Source: Lachnospiraceae bacterium oral taxon 500 | GTDB taxonomy: Bacteria; Bacillota; Clostridia; Lachnospirales; Vallitaleaceae | Reading direction: 5' to 3' | Length of the DNA stretch: 64,000 nt | NCBI GenBank assembly: GCA_002999035.1 | Contig: CP027241.1 | Location: 1,305,001 to 1,369,000, forward strand | Shown: positions 36,272 through 44,363 of the stretch, piece after piece | Position numbering within the stretch: position 1 is the first letter of the stretch | Layout of the letters: each line of letters opens with the position of its first letter | Made by a program: the position numbers and the translations under genes | The notes under the pieces: generated by a model | What the model was told of the DNA's origin: nothing | The model's input: the letters and a program-made list of their open reading frames with translations, nothing else | Database searches by the model: none

Positions 36272-37694
36272 GTTTGAGTATGGAAAAGGAACGATGAGCG
36301 CGGAACTGCCGGATACAACCGATGTTTTTATTCCGGGAGTGACGGTGCCCGATCCGGAGCATATTCCGGAGGAAAAACTGGAGGAAGAAACGCTCAAAAG
36401 CTTGCGGGCGCCGATTGGCATGCCGCCGTTAACGGAACTGGCTCAGGCCGGCAGTAAATGTGTGATTGTGTTTCCTGACCGGGTCAAGGGCGGGGAGCAG
36501 CCGACCTCGCACCGAAAGATAGCAATTAAGCTCATTTTGCAGGAGCTTTATTCGGCCGGCGTTAAAAAAGAGGATATCCTGCTGCTTTGCTCGAACGGCC
36601 TGCATCGGAAGAACACCAAGGAAGAAATTTTGGGTGTTTTGGGGCGGGAGCTGTTTGATGAGTTTTGGCTCAGCGGTCAGATTAAAAATCATGACAGTGA
36701 GGATTATGACCATTTGATTGATTTGGGAACGACCCGCCGGGGCGATCCGGTCATTATGAATAAATATGTTTATGACGCGGATGTGGCGATTATGATCGGC
36801 CATGTTCAGGGCAATCCCTACGGCGGCTACAGCGGCGGCTATAAGCATTCGGCTACGGGAATTACTCACTGGCGCAGCATTGCCAGCCATCATACGCCCA
36901 GCGTGATGCACCGGCAGGATTTTACGCCGGTCAGCGGTCACAGCCTGATGCGTTCTAAGTTCGATGAGATCAGTATGCATATGGAAGAAAAAATGGGCAA
37001 AAAGTTTTTCTGCTGCGATGCGGTGCTGGACACCAAGAGCCGGCAGATTGCTATTTTCAGCGGTTATGCCAAAGAAATGCAGCCGCTGAGCTGGCAGGTA
37101 GCCGACCGGCGCACCTATGTGCATTGGGCGGAGAAAAAATATGATGTTTTGGTGTTTGGGATGCCTCAGTTTTTCCATTACGGCGAAGGCATGGGCACCA
37201 ATCCGATCATGTTTATGCAGGCAATTTCGGCGCAGGTGATCCGGCATAAACGGGTTTTGAGCGATCGCTGTGTTATCATTTGTTCGAGCCTGTGTAATGG
37301 GTACTTCCATGAGGAGCTGTGGCCCTATCTGCCGAAGCTGTATAATATGTTTCAGCATGATCAGATGAACACTTTGCCGGATTTGGACCGCTACGGTGAA
37401 TATTTTGCCACCGATCAGGAGTTTATTCGGCAGTACCGGTACTGCAATGCGTTCCATCCGTTTCATGGTTTTTCCATGATCAGCTGTGCCCATATCGCGG
37501 AAAAGAATGCGGCGGCCATTTATATTGTCGGCGCGCAGGAGCCGGGCTATGCCAGGGGCATGGGCTGTAAGACCAGAGCCAGTTTTGAAGAAGCTTTGGC
37601 GGATGCCGTGAAGATAGTGGGAGAAAATCCGAACATTCTGGCTCTGCCGCTGACTTTTAAAACCTCGGCAGTTCATTTGTGCATGAAGGATTAA
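36261..37694 (+). CDS. LarA-family (DUF2088) nickel-dependent racemase
   Basis: 477 residues, longer than lactate racemase of about 425. LarA features include SNGLHRKNTKEE near 111-122 (catalytic histidine region) and GGYSGGYKHSATG near 190, where the lysine that anchors the nickel-pincer cofactor is expected. Members racemise or epimerise 2-hydroxy acids. The maturation genes larB, larC and larE are not in the window. ATG 36261 follows AAGGAAG and overlaps the TIM-like gene. As the last gene of a sugar cluster, its substrate is more likely a sugar-derived hydroxy acid than free lactate, but that is inference. Confidence 0.8.
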   Translation: MRLEFEYGKGTMSAELPDTTDVFIPGVTVPDPEHIPEEKLEEETLKSLRAPIGMPPLTELAQAGSKCVIVFPDRVKGGEQPTSHRKIAIKLILQELYSAGVKKEDILLLCSNGLHRKNTKEEILGVLGRELFDEFWLSGQIKNHDSEDYDHLIDLGTTRRGDPVIMNKYVYDADVAIMIGHVQGNPYGGYSGGYKHSATGITHWRSIASHHTPSVMHRQDFTPVSGHSLMRSKFDEISMHMEEKMGKKFFCCDAVLDTKSRQIAIFSGYAKEMQPLSWQVADRRTYVHWAEKKYDVLVFGMPQFFHYGEGMGTNPIMFMQAISAQVIRHKRVLSDRCVIICSSLCNGYFHEELWPYLPKLYNMFQHDQMNTLPDLDRYGEYFATDQEFIRQYRYCNAFHPFHGFSMISCAHIAEKNAAAIYIVGAQEPGYARGMGCKTRASFEEALADAVKIVGENPNILALPLTFKTSAVHLCMKD

Positions 37695-37760
37695 TCTTTT
37701 TGCTTGGGCGCAGTTTGGCGGGCAGGAAAATGTTTTTTATAGAACAAGAAGCGGAGAAAT

Positions 37761-37821
37761 AGAATTAAGCAGAATATTTCATCACTATTTCAGTGACAGA
37801 TATTTTGCTTAATTCTTTTTT
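37761..37821 (+). terminator. Rho-independent terminator after the larA-like gene
   Basis: AGAATTAAGCAGAATATT (37761-37778) pairs with 37799-37816, with a small inner TCAC/GTGA hairpin, and is followed by seven T residues. Confidence 0.85.
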
Positions 37822-37900
37822 ATTGCTTGAGGGATTACTTGAAAAAAGCGAGGTGGGGGAGCAAAAAGTAAAAAGTCAGAGCAGGAGAATAAATTTTCTA

Positions 37901-37956
37901 TTGACAAAAATACTTCTATATAGTAATATCGTAAAAACAAATAGTTCTATATAGAA
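37901..37956 (+). promoter_or_regulatory. promoter with two MarR-type operators
   Basis: TTGACA at 37901-37906, 17 bases, TAATAT at 37924-37929. The decamer TTCTATATAG occurs in the spacer (37914-37923) and again at 37945, where it is part of the perfect 12-bp palindrome TTCTATATAGAA. The two centres are about 31 bases apart. This is a likely autoregulatory site for the MarR protein that follows. Confidence 0.75.
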
Positions 37957-37971
37957 GTTAAAGGAGGAAAA

Positions 37972-38409
37972 ATGAAAGTAGAAGGCGGATATTTAATCGG
38001 CAGGGCCAAATTTCTTAGCGGAAGAAAGCTAAATAAACTGTTTTCTGAATATGGGCTTACGGAATTTAATGGGGAGCAAGGCAAAATATTATTCTGCTTG
38101 TGGAAAAAAGACGGTGTCAGCAGTACGGACATCTCCTTAGGTACAGGGCTGGCAATCAATACTTTGACCAATATGCTTGACAAGATGGAAAGTGTGGATT
38201 TAATTTACCGAAAGCAGAGTGATACGGATAAAAGAAAAAAATATGTGTTTCTAACAGAGAAAGGAAGATCATTAGAAATCAAGTCTAAAATAGCAACGGA
38301 TAAAATGGATGAGATTTTCTATAAGGGTTTTTCAACAAAAGAGATAGAAACATTTGAAAATATGTTAAGAAAGATCATTTCTAATTTGGAGGAAGAAGAT
38401 GATAAATAG
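37972..38409 (+). CDS. MarR-family transcriptional regulator
   Basis: 145 residues. A winged helix-turn-helix (STDISLGTGLAINTLTNMLDKME, about 47-69) is followed by the wing with DTDKRKKYVFLTEKG, typical of MarR. It overlaps the permease gene by 11 bases. Palindromic operators in its promoter suggest it represses its own operon until a ligand or oxidant releases it. Codon use is AT-rich like its downstream neighbours and unlike the preceding cluster. Confidence 0.88.
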   Translation: MKVEGGYLIGRAKFLSGRKLNKLFSEYGLTEFNGEQGKILFCLWKKDGVSSTDISLGTGLAINTLTNMLDKMESVDLIYRKQSDTDKRKKYVFLTEKGRSLEIKSKIATDKMDEIFYKGFSTKEIETFENMLRKIISNLEEEDDK

Positions 38410-39939
38410 GATTATAGAAGAGTTGTCAAGCAACTCATCATTTTATTGGAACCTTTTGCTGGAGCATATCGTTATTACCTTTACGGCAGTGATCATTGCC
38501 ATAGCGGTAGGGCTTTCGATTGGCATATTCATTTCGCAAAAACCTAAAATTGCGGGCTACATAATATCCGTTGTAAATATAGCCTATACGATCCCGTCGA
38601 TCGCACTTTTGGGCTTTTTGATCTCTCTGACAGGAATAGGAAATACAACGGCAATCATTGCTCTGACCATATACGCATTACTGCCCATCGTTCGAAGTAC
38701 CTATGTGGGCATAACTACGATCGATCCTAAAATCATTGAAGCAAGCAGAGCTATGGGAGCAGGGAATTTCAAATCTTGTATCAGATTAAACTTCCTTTGG
38801 CATTTCCGGTAATATTTTCATCGATCATGAATATGGTGACGATGACAATAGCCTTAGCCGGAATTGCTTCATTTGTTGGGGCGGGCGGCTTAGGCGTGGC
38901 AATTTATAGAGGAATTACCACAAACAATGACATTCTTATTTTGATCGGAAGCCTGCTGATTGCGGTATTGGCTTTGACAGTTGATGGGATTTTAAGCTTA
39001 TTTGGGAAATTGGCTTCCGCTCATAAATTAAAAAAACTGGCAAATAAAAAAACAGGATGGACAGCAGGTCTTATTCTGCTCATCGCCCTGTCTGTCTTCG
39101 GACTTTATCGGAGTGGTAAGAACAATAGTATTGAAATTGCTTCCAAGCCAACATCAGAAGGCTATATATTGGCGGAACTGGTTGGGGCGTTGATAAAGAA
39201 TGACACTGCGTTAAATGTGAATATAACACATGGTGTAGGCGGCGGAACATCTAACATTCATCCGGCGATCGTAAAGGGAGACTTTGATATGTATCCCGAA
39301 TATACGGGAACCGCCTGGCAAATCGTGTTAAAGAAAACAGAACCGTATACGAATGAAAATTTTGACATGCTGGATGCAGAATACCGAAAGGAATATAAAC
39401 TGACATGGAAGGGAATGTTCGGATTTAATAATACTTACAGCTTAGGCATAAGAACAGACTTGGCAGAAGAATATAAGATTAAGATATTTTCGGATTTAGC
39501 CAAGTATGCAGAAAAATTTATCTTTGGAGCAGAATATGATTTCTTTGAAAGAGAAGACGGTTATGAGGCATTGGCAGATGCCTATAAATTCCAATTCAAA
39601 AAGGCTGTGGATATGGATAACGGCCTGAAATATCAGGCATCATATGATAAAAAGATTGATGTTATGACAGTGTTTACAACCGATGGGCAGATCTCAGATC
39701 CAAGACTTGTGGTTCTGGAAGATGATCTCGGCTTTTATCCGAAATATATGGCGGGTATGGTGGTAAGAGAAGAAATACTCGGTAAACATCCGGAGTTAAA
39801 TGCTGTATTAGAAAAATTAAATGGCTTGATTGATGAGAGCACCATGGCTGCTTTGAATAAAAAAGTCGAAATCGATAAAGAAAATCCAAGTGATGTGGCA
39901 AAAAATTTCTTGAGAGAAAAAGGACTTGTGGAGGAATAA
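38399..39939 (+). pseudogene. OpuC-type ABC permease fused to substrate-binding domain, frameshifted
   Basis: The first frame (38399-38812) holds most of a membrane permease; the second (from about 38773 to 39939) continues it as LYQIKLPLAFPVI, then a linker and an OpuAC-type binding domain (about 250 residues). The break lies at 38771-38775, where CAAATC would need one more A to restore NFKILYQIKLPLAFPVI. Intact, this is the permease-binding fusion known in quaternary-amine, betaine or ergothioneine importers. Either a one-base deletion inactivated it or the base call is wrong; an A3 run is too short for efficient slippage. Confidence 0.8.
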
Positions 39940-39940
39940 A

Positions 39941-40670
39941 ATGAGTAAAATCATAGAATACAAAAATATCGGCAAATCCTATAACGGAAAATGGGTAGTC
40001 CGAAACTTCAATCTTAGTATAAATGAAGGGGATTTTATTTGCATAGTAGGAACATCAGGCTCCGGAAAAACCACGCTCCTAAAAATGATCAACGGACTTT
40101 TGAAACCCGATGAAGGAGAGATCATGATTTCCGGAAAAAATATTCTGAATGAAGACATCATCTCGCTTAGAAGAAAGATTGGCTATGCAATCCAAGGAAA
40201 TGGATTGTTTCCTCACATGACAGTTTCGGAAAATATAGGCTATGTCCCAAGACTTGAAAAAAAAAGAGGAGAAAACAATAAATGAGATTATCGACAGGAT
40301 GCTGTCTCTTGTCGGGTTGCCTTTAGATATAAAAGAGAAGTATCCCGACGAATTATCGGGCGGGCAGCAACAGCGTGTCGGCATTGCAAGAGCATATGCC
40401 AACTCTCCGCTCATACTCTTAATGGATGAGCCTTTTGGTGCGGTTGACTCAATAACAAGGTATCAACTGCAAAAGGACTTGAAAGAGATCCATAAACAAA
40501 CGAATTGCACCATTATCTTTATCACACATGATATTTATGAAGCTTTTAAAATGGGGACTCATATTTTGGTGATGGATGACGGAGAAATTCAGCAGTATGG
40601 AACAACGGAAGAGGTATGGGATCATCCAAGCAATGATTTTGTAAAAAAATTGATAGAAATGACGAGGTAA
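39941..40670 (+). pseudogene. OpuCA-type ABC ATPase, frameshifted at an A9 tract
   Basis: The first frame (39941-40285) has Walker A GTSGSGKTTL, Q-loop and IGYVPRLEKK. The second (40242-40670) continues with EEKTINEIID, signature LSGGQQQR, Walker B ILLMDEPFGAVD and the H-loop THD. The join is at 40257-40265, nine A residues where eight would keep frame. RNA polymerase slippage on A9 could still yield some full-length protein. The C-terminal CBS domains of OpuCA are absent. It follows the permease fusion with overlapping stop and GGAGG site. Confidence 0.8.
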
Positions 40671-40677
40671 TAAAAAG

Positions 40678-41625
40678 ATGATGAGAGCAGTGGTAGTTTA
40701 TGAAGCCGGCGGAACGGATAAATTAGTATTTCAAGAAGTGCCAAAACCAAAAATGAAAGCGGGTTGGTCGCTCATAAAAGTAAAGGGATTTGGCATAAAT
40801 CGCTCAGAAATTTTTACCAGAAAGGGATATTCACCAAGTGTTCAATTTCCGAGAATACTGGGGATTGAATGTGTTGGTATCATTGAACGGAGCGAAAAAT
40901 TTGAAGCCGGAACGAAGATCGTATCCATAATGGGAGAAATGGGAAGAGCGTTTGACGGAAGTTATGCCCAGTATGTATTGTTGCCGGACGAACAAATTTA
41001 TCCGGTAGAAAGTAATTTGCCGTGGGAAGTATTGGCGGCGATACCTGAAACATACTATACTTCATACGGATGTTTTACAAACTTAAGAATCACAGATAAA
41101 GATGAGATACTGGTTAGGGGAGCAAGCAGTGCAACCGGTATAGCTTTTTGCAATTTGGTAAGATCCTGCTTTCCGAAAACAAAAATCTATGGAAGTACCC
41201 AGAATATGTCCAAAAAAGAAAGTTTAACGGCGAGTGGTTTTGAGGATATATTTGAAGACAAGGACTATACATTGCAAACGGAAAAAAAGTTTGACAAGAT
41301 ACTTGAATTAGTCGGTCCGCGATCGATTAAAGATTCGATTAAGCATCTGAACCGCTTCGGGATTGTTTGCAGTGCAGGGCAGCTGGGAGAACAATGGTTC
41401 TTGGAAGAGTTTGATCCAATCATGGAGCTTCAAAATGATATATACTTGACTACTTTTTATTCCGGTATTGTTGATTCTTTCCGGCTAAAGGAGATGTTTC
41501 GCTTTATCGATGAGCATAATGTGACGGTAAATCCAAGCAAGGTTTTCCGTTTGGATGAAATTCAAAAAGCGCATGAGTATATAGAAAGTAAAAAGGGATT
41601 TGGAAAAGTGGTATGCCTTGTATGA
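40678..41625 (+). CDS. zinc-independent MDR oxidoreductase (quinone-reductase-like)
   Basis: 315 residues. N-terminal GroES-like domain (about 1-115: MMRAVVVYEAGG, later GIECVGI) and a Rossmann domain (about 116-260) with VRGASSATGIAF in place of the usual GAAGGVG. Zinc ligands of alcohol dehydrogenases are absent. It is probably an NAD(P)H-dependent quinone or enone reductase. It closes the MarR operon, 8 bases after the ATPase gene. A MarR-controlled oxidoreductase suggests a detoxification role alongside the importer. AT-rich like the rest of the block. Confidence 0.82.
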   Translation: MMRAVVVYEAGGTDKLVFQEVPKPKMKAGWSLIKVKGFGINRSEIFTRKGYSPSVQFPRILGIECVGIIERSEKFEAGTKIVSIMGEMGRAFDGSYAQYVLLPDEQIYPVESNLPWEVLAAIPETYYTSYGCFTNLRITDKDEILVRGASSATGIAFCNLVRSCFPKTKIYGSTQNMSKKESLTASGFEDIFEDKDYTLQTEKKFDKILELVGPRSIKDSIKHLNRFGIVCSAGQLGEQWFLEEFDPIMELQNDIYLTTFYSGIVDSFRLKEMFRFIDEHNVTVNPSKVFRLDEIQKAHEYIESKKGFGKVVCLV

Positions 41626-41681
41626 TAGCTCATCCTCTTCTGTTTTTTTCTTTCGAATGACTTTTCTTGCCCCAACTTCTG

Positions 41682-41690
41682 TGGTATACT
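41682..41690 (+). promoter_or_regulatory. extended -10 of tauE-like gene
   Basis: TGGTATACT is an extended -10 about 95 bases upstream of the start. A small AGCCGA/TCGGCT hairpin lies directly before the ribosome binding site. Confidence 0.45.
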
Positions 41691-41785
41691 ATCTTTATTT
41701 ATAAGGCCGGCAAGATGCTGTGTGCCGGTATTATCAGTGCGGATGGGCGAAAAAGCCGAGCCGTTTTTTCGGCTGAGGAGGAATG

Positions 41786-42568
41786 ATGGAAGTTTTATTT
41801 TTTTTGGTAGCGTTTTTAGCGTCGATTGTCGGAGCGATTTGCGGCATCGGCGGCGGTGTTATTATCAAGCCGACACTGGATTCTTTCCATGTCATGTCGG
41901 TGGCGGCGATCAGTTTTCTGTCGGGCTGCACGGTGCTGACCATGTCCGCGTATTCGGTGATAAAAGCGAAACTATCGGGCGATTCGGCGGTGGAAACGAA
42001 AACCGGTTTGCCGCTGGCGGCCGGAGCGGTCATCGGCGGGATTTTGGGTAAGGAATTATTTGATCTGGTCGGTAATCTCGTAGCCAATAAAGAACAGGTC
42101 GGCATGATTCAGGCAGTTTGCCTGCTGATTATCACTTTGGGTACTTTGCTGTATACCTTGTTTAAAGATAAAATTCAAACCAGGCAAATCCAAAATCCTG
42201 TCCTCAGCGGATTGATTGGCTTGATTTTGGGGATGGTGTCCGCTTTTCTTGGTATTGGCGGCGGCCCGATTAATCTGGTGGTGCTGTTTTATTTCTTTTC
42301 CATGCCGACCAAGACGGCGGCGGCCAATTCGCTTTATATCATCCTTTTTTCGCAGCTGGCCAGTTTTTTGAGAGTGGTTTTAAGCGGCAAGATCCCGGCA
42401 GTTGCACCACTCCTGCTGCTGATTACGGTGGCTGGCGGCATGGCCGGCGGGATGGTCGGCCGCAAGATTAACCGCCGGATTGACAGCCGCGTGGTAGACC
42501 GCCTGTTTATCGGCCTGATGGTGGTTTTGATTGGGATTAATGCCTATAATATCTGGCGTTTTTGGTAG
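41786..42568 (+). CDS. TauE/SafE-family sulfite/anion exporter
   Basis: 260 residues with about eight membrane helices. Two copies of the family glycine motif are visible: GAICGIGGGVIIKP near 16-29 and SAFLGIGGGPINL near 155. The family exports sulfite, sulfoacetate or related organosulfur anions, and many members are uncharacterised. ATG 41786 is preferred over 41783 because GGAGG ends only one base before the latter. It stands alone between the AT-rich block and the ABC exporter pair. Confidence 0.85.
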   Translation: MEVLFFLVAFLASIVGAICGIGGGVIIKPTLDSFHVMSVAAISFLSGCTVLTMSAYSVIKAKLSGDSAVETKTGLPLAAGAVIGGILGKELFDLVGNLVANKEQVGMIQAVCLLIITLGTLLYTLFKDKIQTRQIQNPVLSGLIGLILGMVSAFLGIGGGPINLVVLFYFFSMPTKTAAANSLYIILFSQLASFLRVVLSGKIPAVAPLLLLITVAGGMAGGMVGRKINRRIDSRVVDRLFIGLMVVLIGINAYNIWRFW

Positions 42569-42619
42569 AATTTAAAAAAGCGGAACGGGCAAAGCCAATA
42601 CAGCAGAGAGGAGAAATTT

Positions 42620-44362
42620 ATGATTAAAACATTGAGCCGGAGCGTGCGGCAGTTCAAAGTTAGCTCGGCGGCGACCGCGGCTTTGTCCGCGCTGGAGGTA
42701 GTCTTTGAAATTGTGGTTCCGCTGACTATGTCGCGGTTAATTGATCATGGGGTTTATGCCGGCAGTATGGGGCAGGTTTGGAAATACGGACTGATTTTGC
42801 TTTTGCTGGCCAGTATGCAGTTGACGACCGGTATACTGGCGGCAAAACTGGGCGCTAAGGCCTCGGTCGGACTGGCGGCTAATTTGCGGCAGGATATGTA
42901 CGACCGGGTGCAGACCTTTTCCTTTTCCAATATTGATAAGTTTTCTGCCGCTTCGATCGTTACCCGGCTGACGACCGATGTGAGCAATGTCCAGAACGCC
43001 TATCAAATGCTGCTGCGGATGGCGATACGTGCGCCCTTTATGATGGTTTTTGCCATGATCGCTTCATTTTCCATCAGCCGCCAGATCTCAATGGTCTTTT
43101 TGGCGGCCATTCCCTTGTTAGCTTTGGTCCTGGCGTTGATTATCCGGGCGGTGATACCGGTCTTTAAGCAGGTTTTTTCCGATTATGACGGATTAAACAA
43201 AGTGGTGCAGGAAAATGTTCGCGGCATTCGGGTGGTGAAATCCTTTAATCAGGAAAACTTTGAGATTAAAAAGTTTGAAAATATGTCTGCTAAGATTTTC
43301 CGCGGTTTTGCCAAAGGCGAGCGGCTGATTGCCCTCAATATGCCGATAATGCAGATTTTTATGTACACTTGCATGTTGTTGGTGTCCTGGCTGGGTGCCA
43401 GAGCGATTATCGCCAGCGGCAATAATGAGGCGCTGGGTCTGACGACAGGTCAGTTAACGGCGTTGTTTAGCTATTCCATGCAGATTCTGATGAGCCTGAT
43501 GATGCTGTCGATGGTCTTTGCCATGATTACGATTGCTTCGTCTTCCGCAGAACGGATTACAGAAATATTAAACGAAAAAAGCGATATCACTGACCCGGCC
43601 GATCCGGTGTATGAAGTCAAGGACGGCGCGGTCGTCTTTGACCGGGTTAGTTTTGTCTATCACGCCGACGCCGATAAGAAAGTCCTTGATAATATTGACC
43701 TGCGGATTGCCTCCGGTGAGACGGTCGGGATTATCGGCAGCATCGGTTCGTCCAAGTCAAGTCTGGTGCAGCTGATTCCCCGGCTTTATGATGTGACGGA
43801 GGGCAGTGTTTCGGTCGGCGGGGTTGATGTGCGCCGTTATCACCTTGATACTTTGCGCGGGGCAGTAGCAATGGTGCTGCAAAAAAATGAGCTTTTTTCC
43901 GGGACGATCAAGGAAAACTTACGCTGGGGCAATGAAAACGCCAGCGATGAGGAGCTGGTTCAGGCCAGCCGGCAGGCCTGTGCAGATGATTTTATCCGTT
44001 CTTTCCCGCAGGGCTACGATACTTATATTGAACAGGGCGGGACGAATGTGTCCGGCGGGCAGAAACAGCGTTTGTGCATTGCCCGGGCACTGCTGAAAAA
44101 GCCGAAGGTGCTGATTTTAGACGATTCGACCAGCGCGGTCGATACCAAGACGGACGCAGCGATTAAGCGTTCCTTTGCCGAGGAGATTCCGGATACGACC
44201 AAAATCATTATTGCTCAGCGGGTCAGCTCGATCCGCCATGCCGATAAGATCATTGTGCTGGATGAGGGCAAAATCTCGGCGCTTGGCACTCATGACGAGT
44301 TGCTGAAAACTTCCTCCATTTATCGGGAAGTGTTTGAGTCCCAGCAGAAAGGAGAGGAGTAA
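42620..44362 (+). CDS. heterodimeric ABC exporter, degenerate-site subunit
   Basis: 580 residues. Six membrane helices (about 15-310) and a nucleotide-binding domain. Walker A is GSIGSSKSS (third glycine lost), Walker B ends in ILDDSTSAVD with Asp where the catalytic Glu should be, and the H-loop is AQRVSS with Gln for His. The signature VSGGQKQR is intact. This is the catalytically weak half of a heterodimer of the LmrCD/BmrCD type; its partner follows after one base. Substrate is unknown (drug, lipid or peptide). Confidence 0.9.
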   Translation: MIKTLSRSVRQFKVSSAATAALSALEVVFEIVVPLTMSRLIDHGVYAGSMGQVWKYGLILLLLASMQLTTGILAAKLGAKASVGLAANLRQDMYDRVQTFSFSNIDKFSAASIVTRLTTDVSNVQNAYQMLLRMAIRAPFMMVFAMIASFSISRQISMVFLAAIPLLALVLALIIRAVIPVFKQVFSDYDGLNKVVQENVRGIRVVKSFNQENFEIKKFENMSAKIFRGFAKGERLIALNMPIMQIFMYTCMLLVSWLGARAIIASGNNEALGLTTGQLTALFSYSMQILMSLMMLSMVFAMITIASSSAERITEILNEKSDITDPADPVYEVKDGAVVFDRVSFVYHADADKKVLDNIDLRIASGETVGIIGSIGSSKSSLVQLIPRLYDVTEGSVSVGGVDVRRYHLDTLRGAVAMVLQKNELFSGTIKENLRWGNENASDEELVQASRQACADDFIRSFPQGYDTYIEQGGTNVSGGQKQRLCIARALLKKPKVLILDDSTSAVDTKTDAAIKRSFAEEIPDTTKIIIAQRVSSIRHADKIIVLDEGKISALGTHDELLKTSSIYREVFESQQKGEE

Positions 44363-44363
44363 G

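Noticed and set aside
36429-37676. 415-residue minus-strand open frame opposite the larA-like gene
   Set aside because: Histidine-, arginine- and isoleucine-rich antisense composition with no domain; the LarA-like frame explains the region.
30406-37694. Sulfoquinovose (sulfo-EMP) pathway
   Set aside because: Altered phosphate loops would fit a sulfonated sugar, but the isomerase, kinase and aldolase families here differ from the described sulfo-EMP enzymes, and no sulfolactaldehyde enzyme or organosulfur importer is in the cluster. Kept only as one substrate class to test.
40257-40290. Programmed -1 ribosomal frameshift on the A-run of the ATPase gene
   Set aside because: The downstream frame needs loss of one base (+1 reading); a -1 shift leads to a stop within a few codons.
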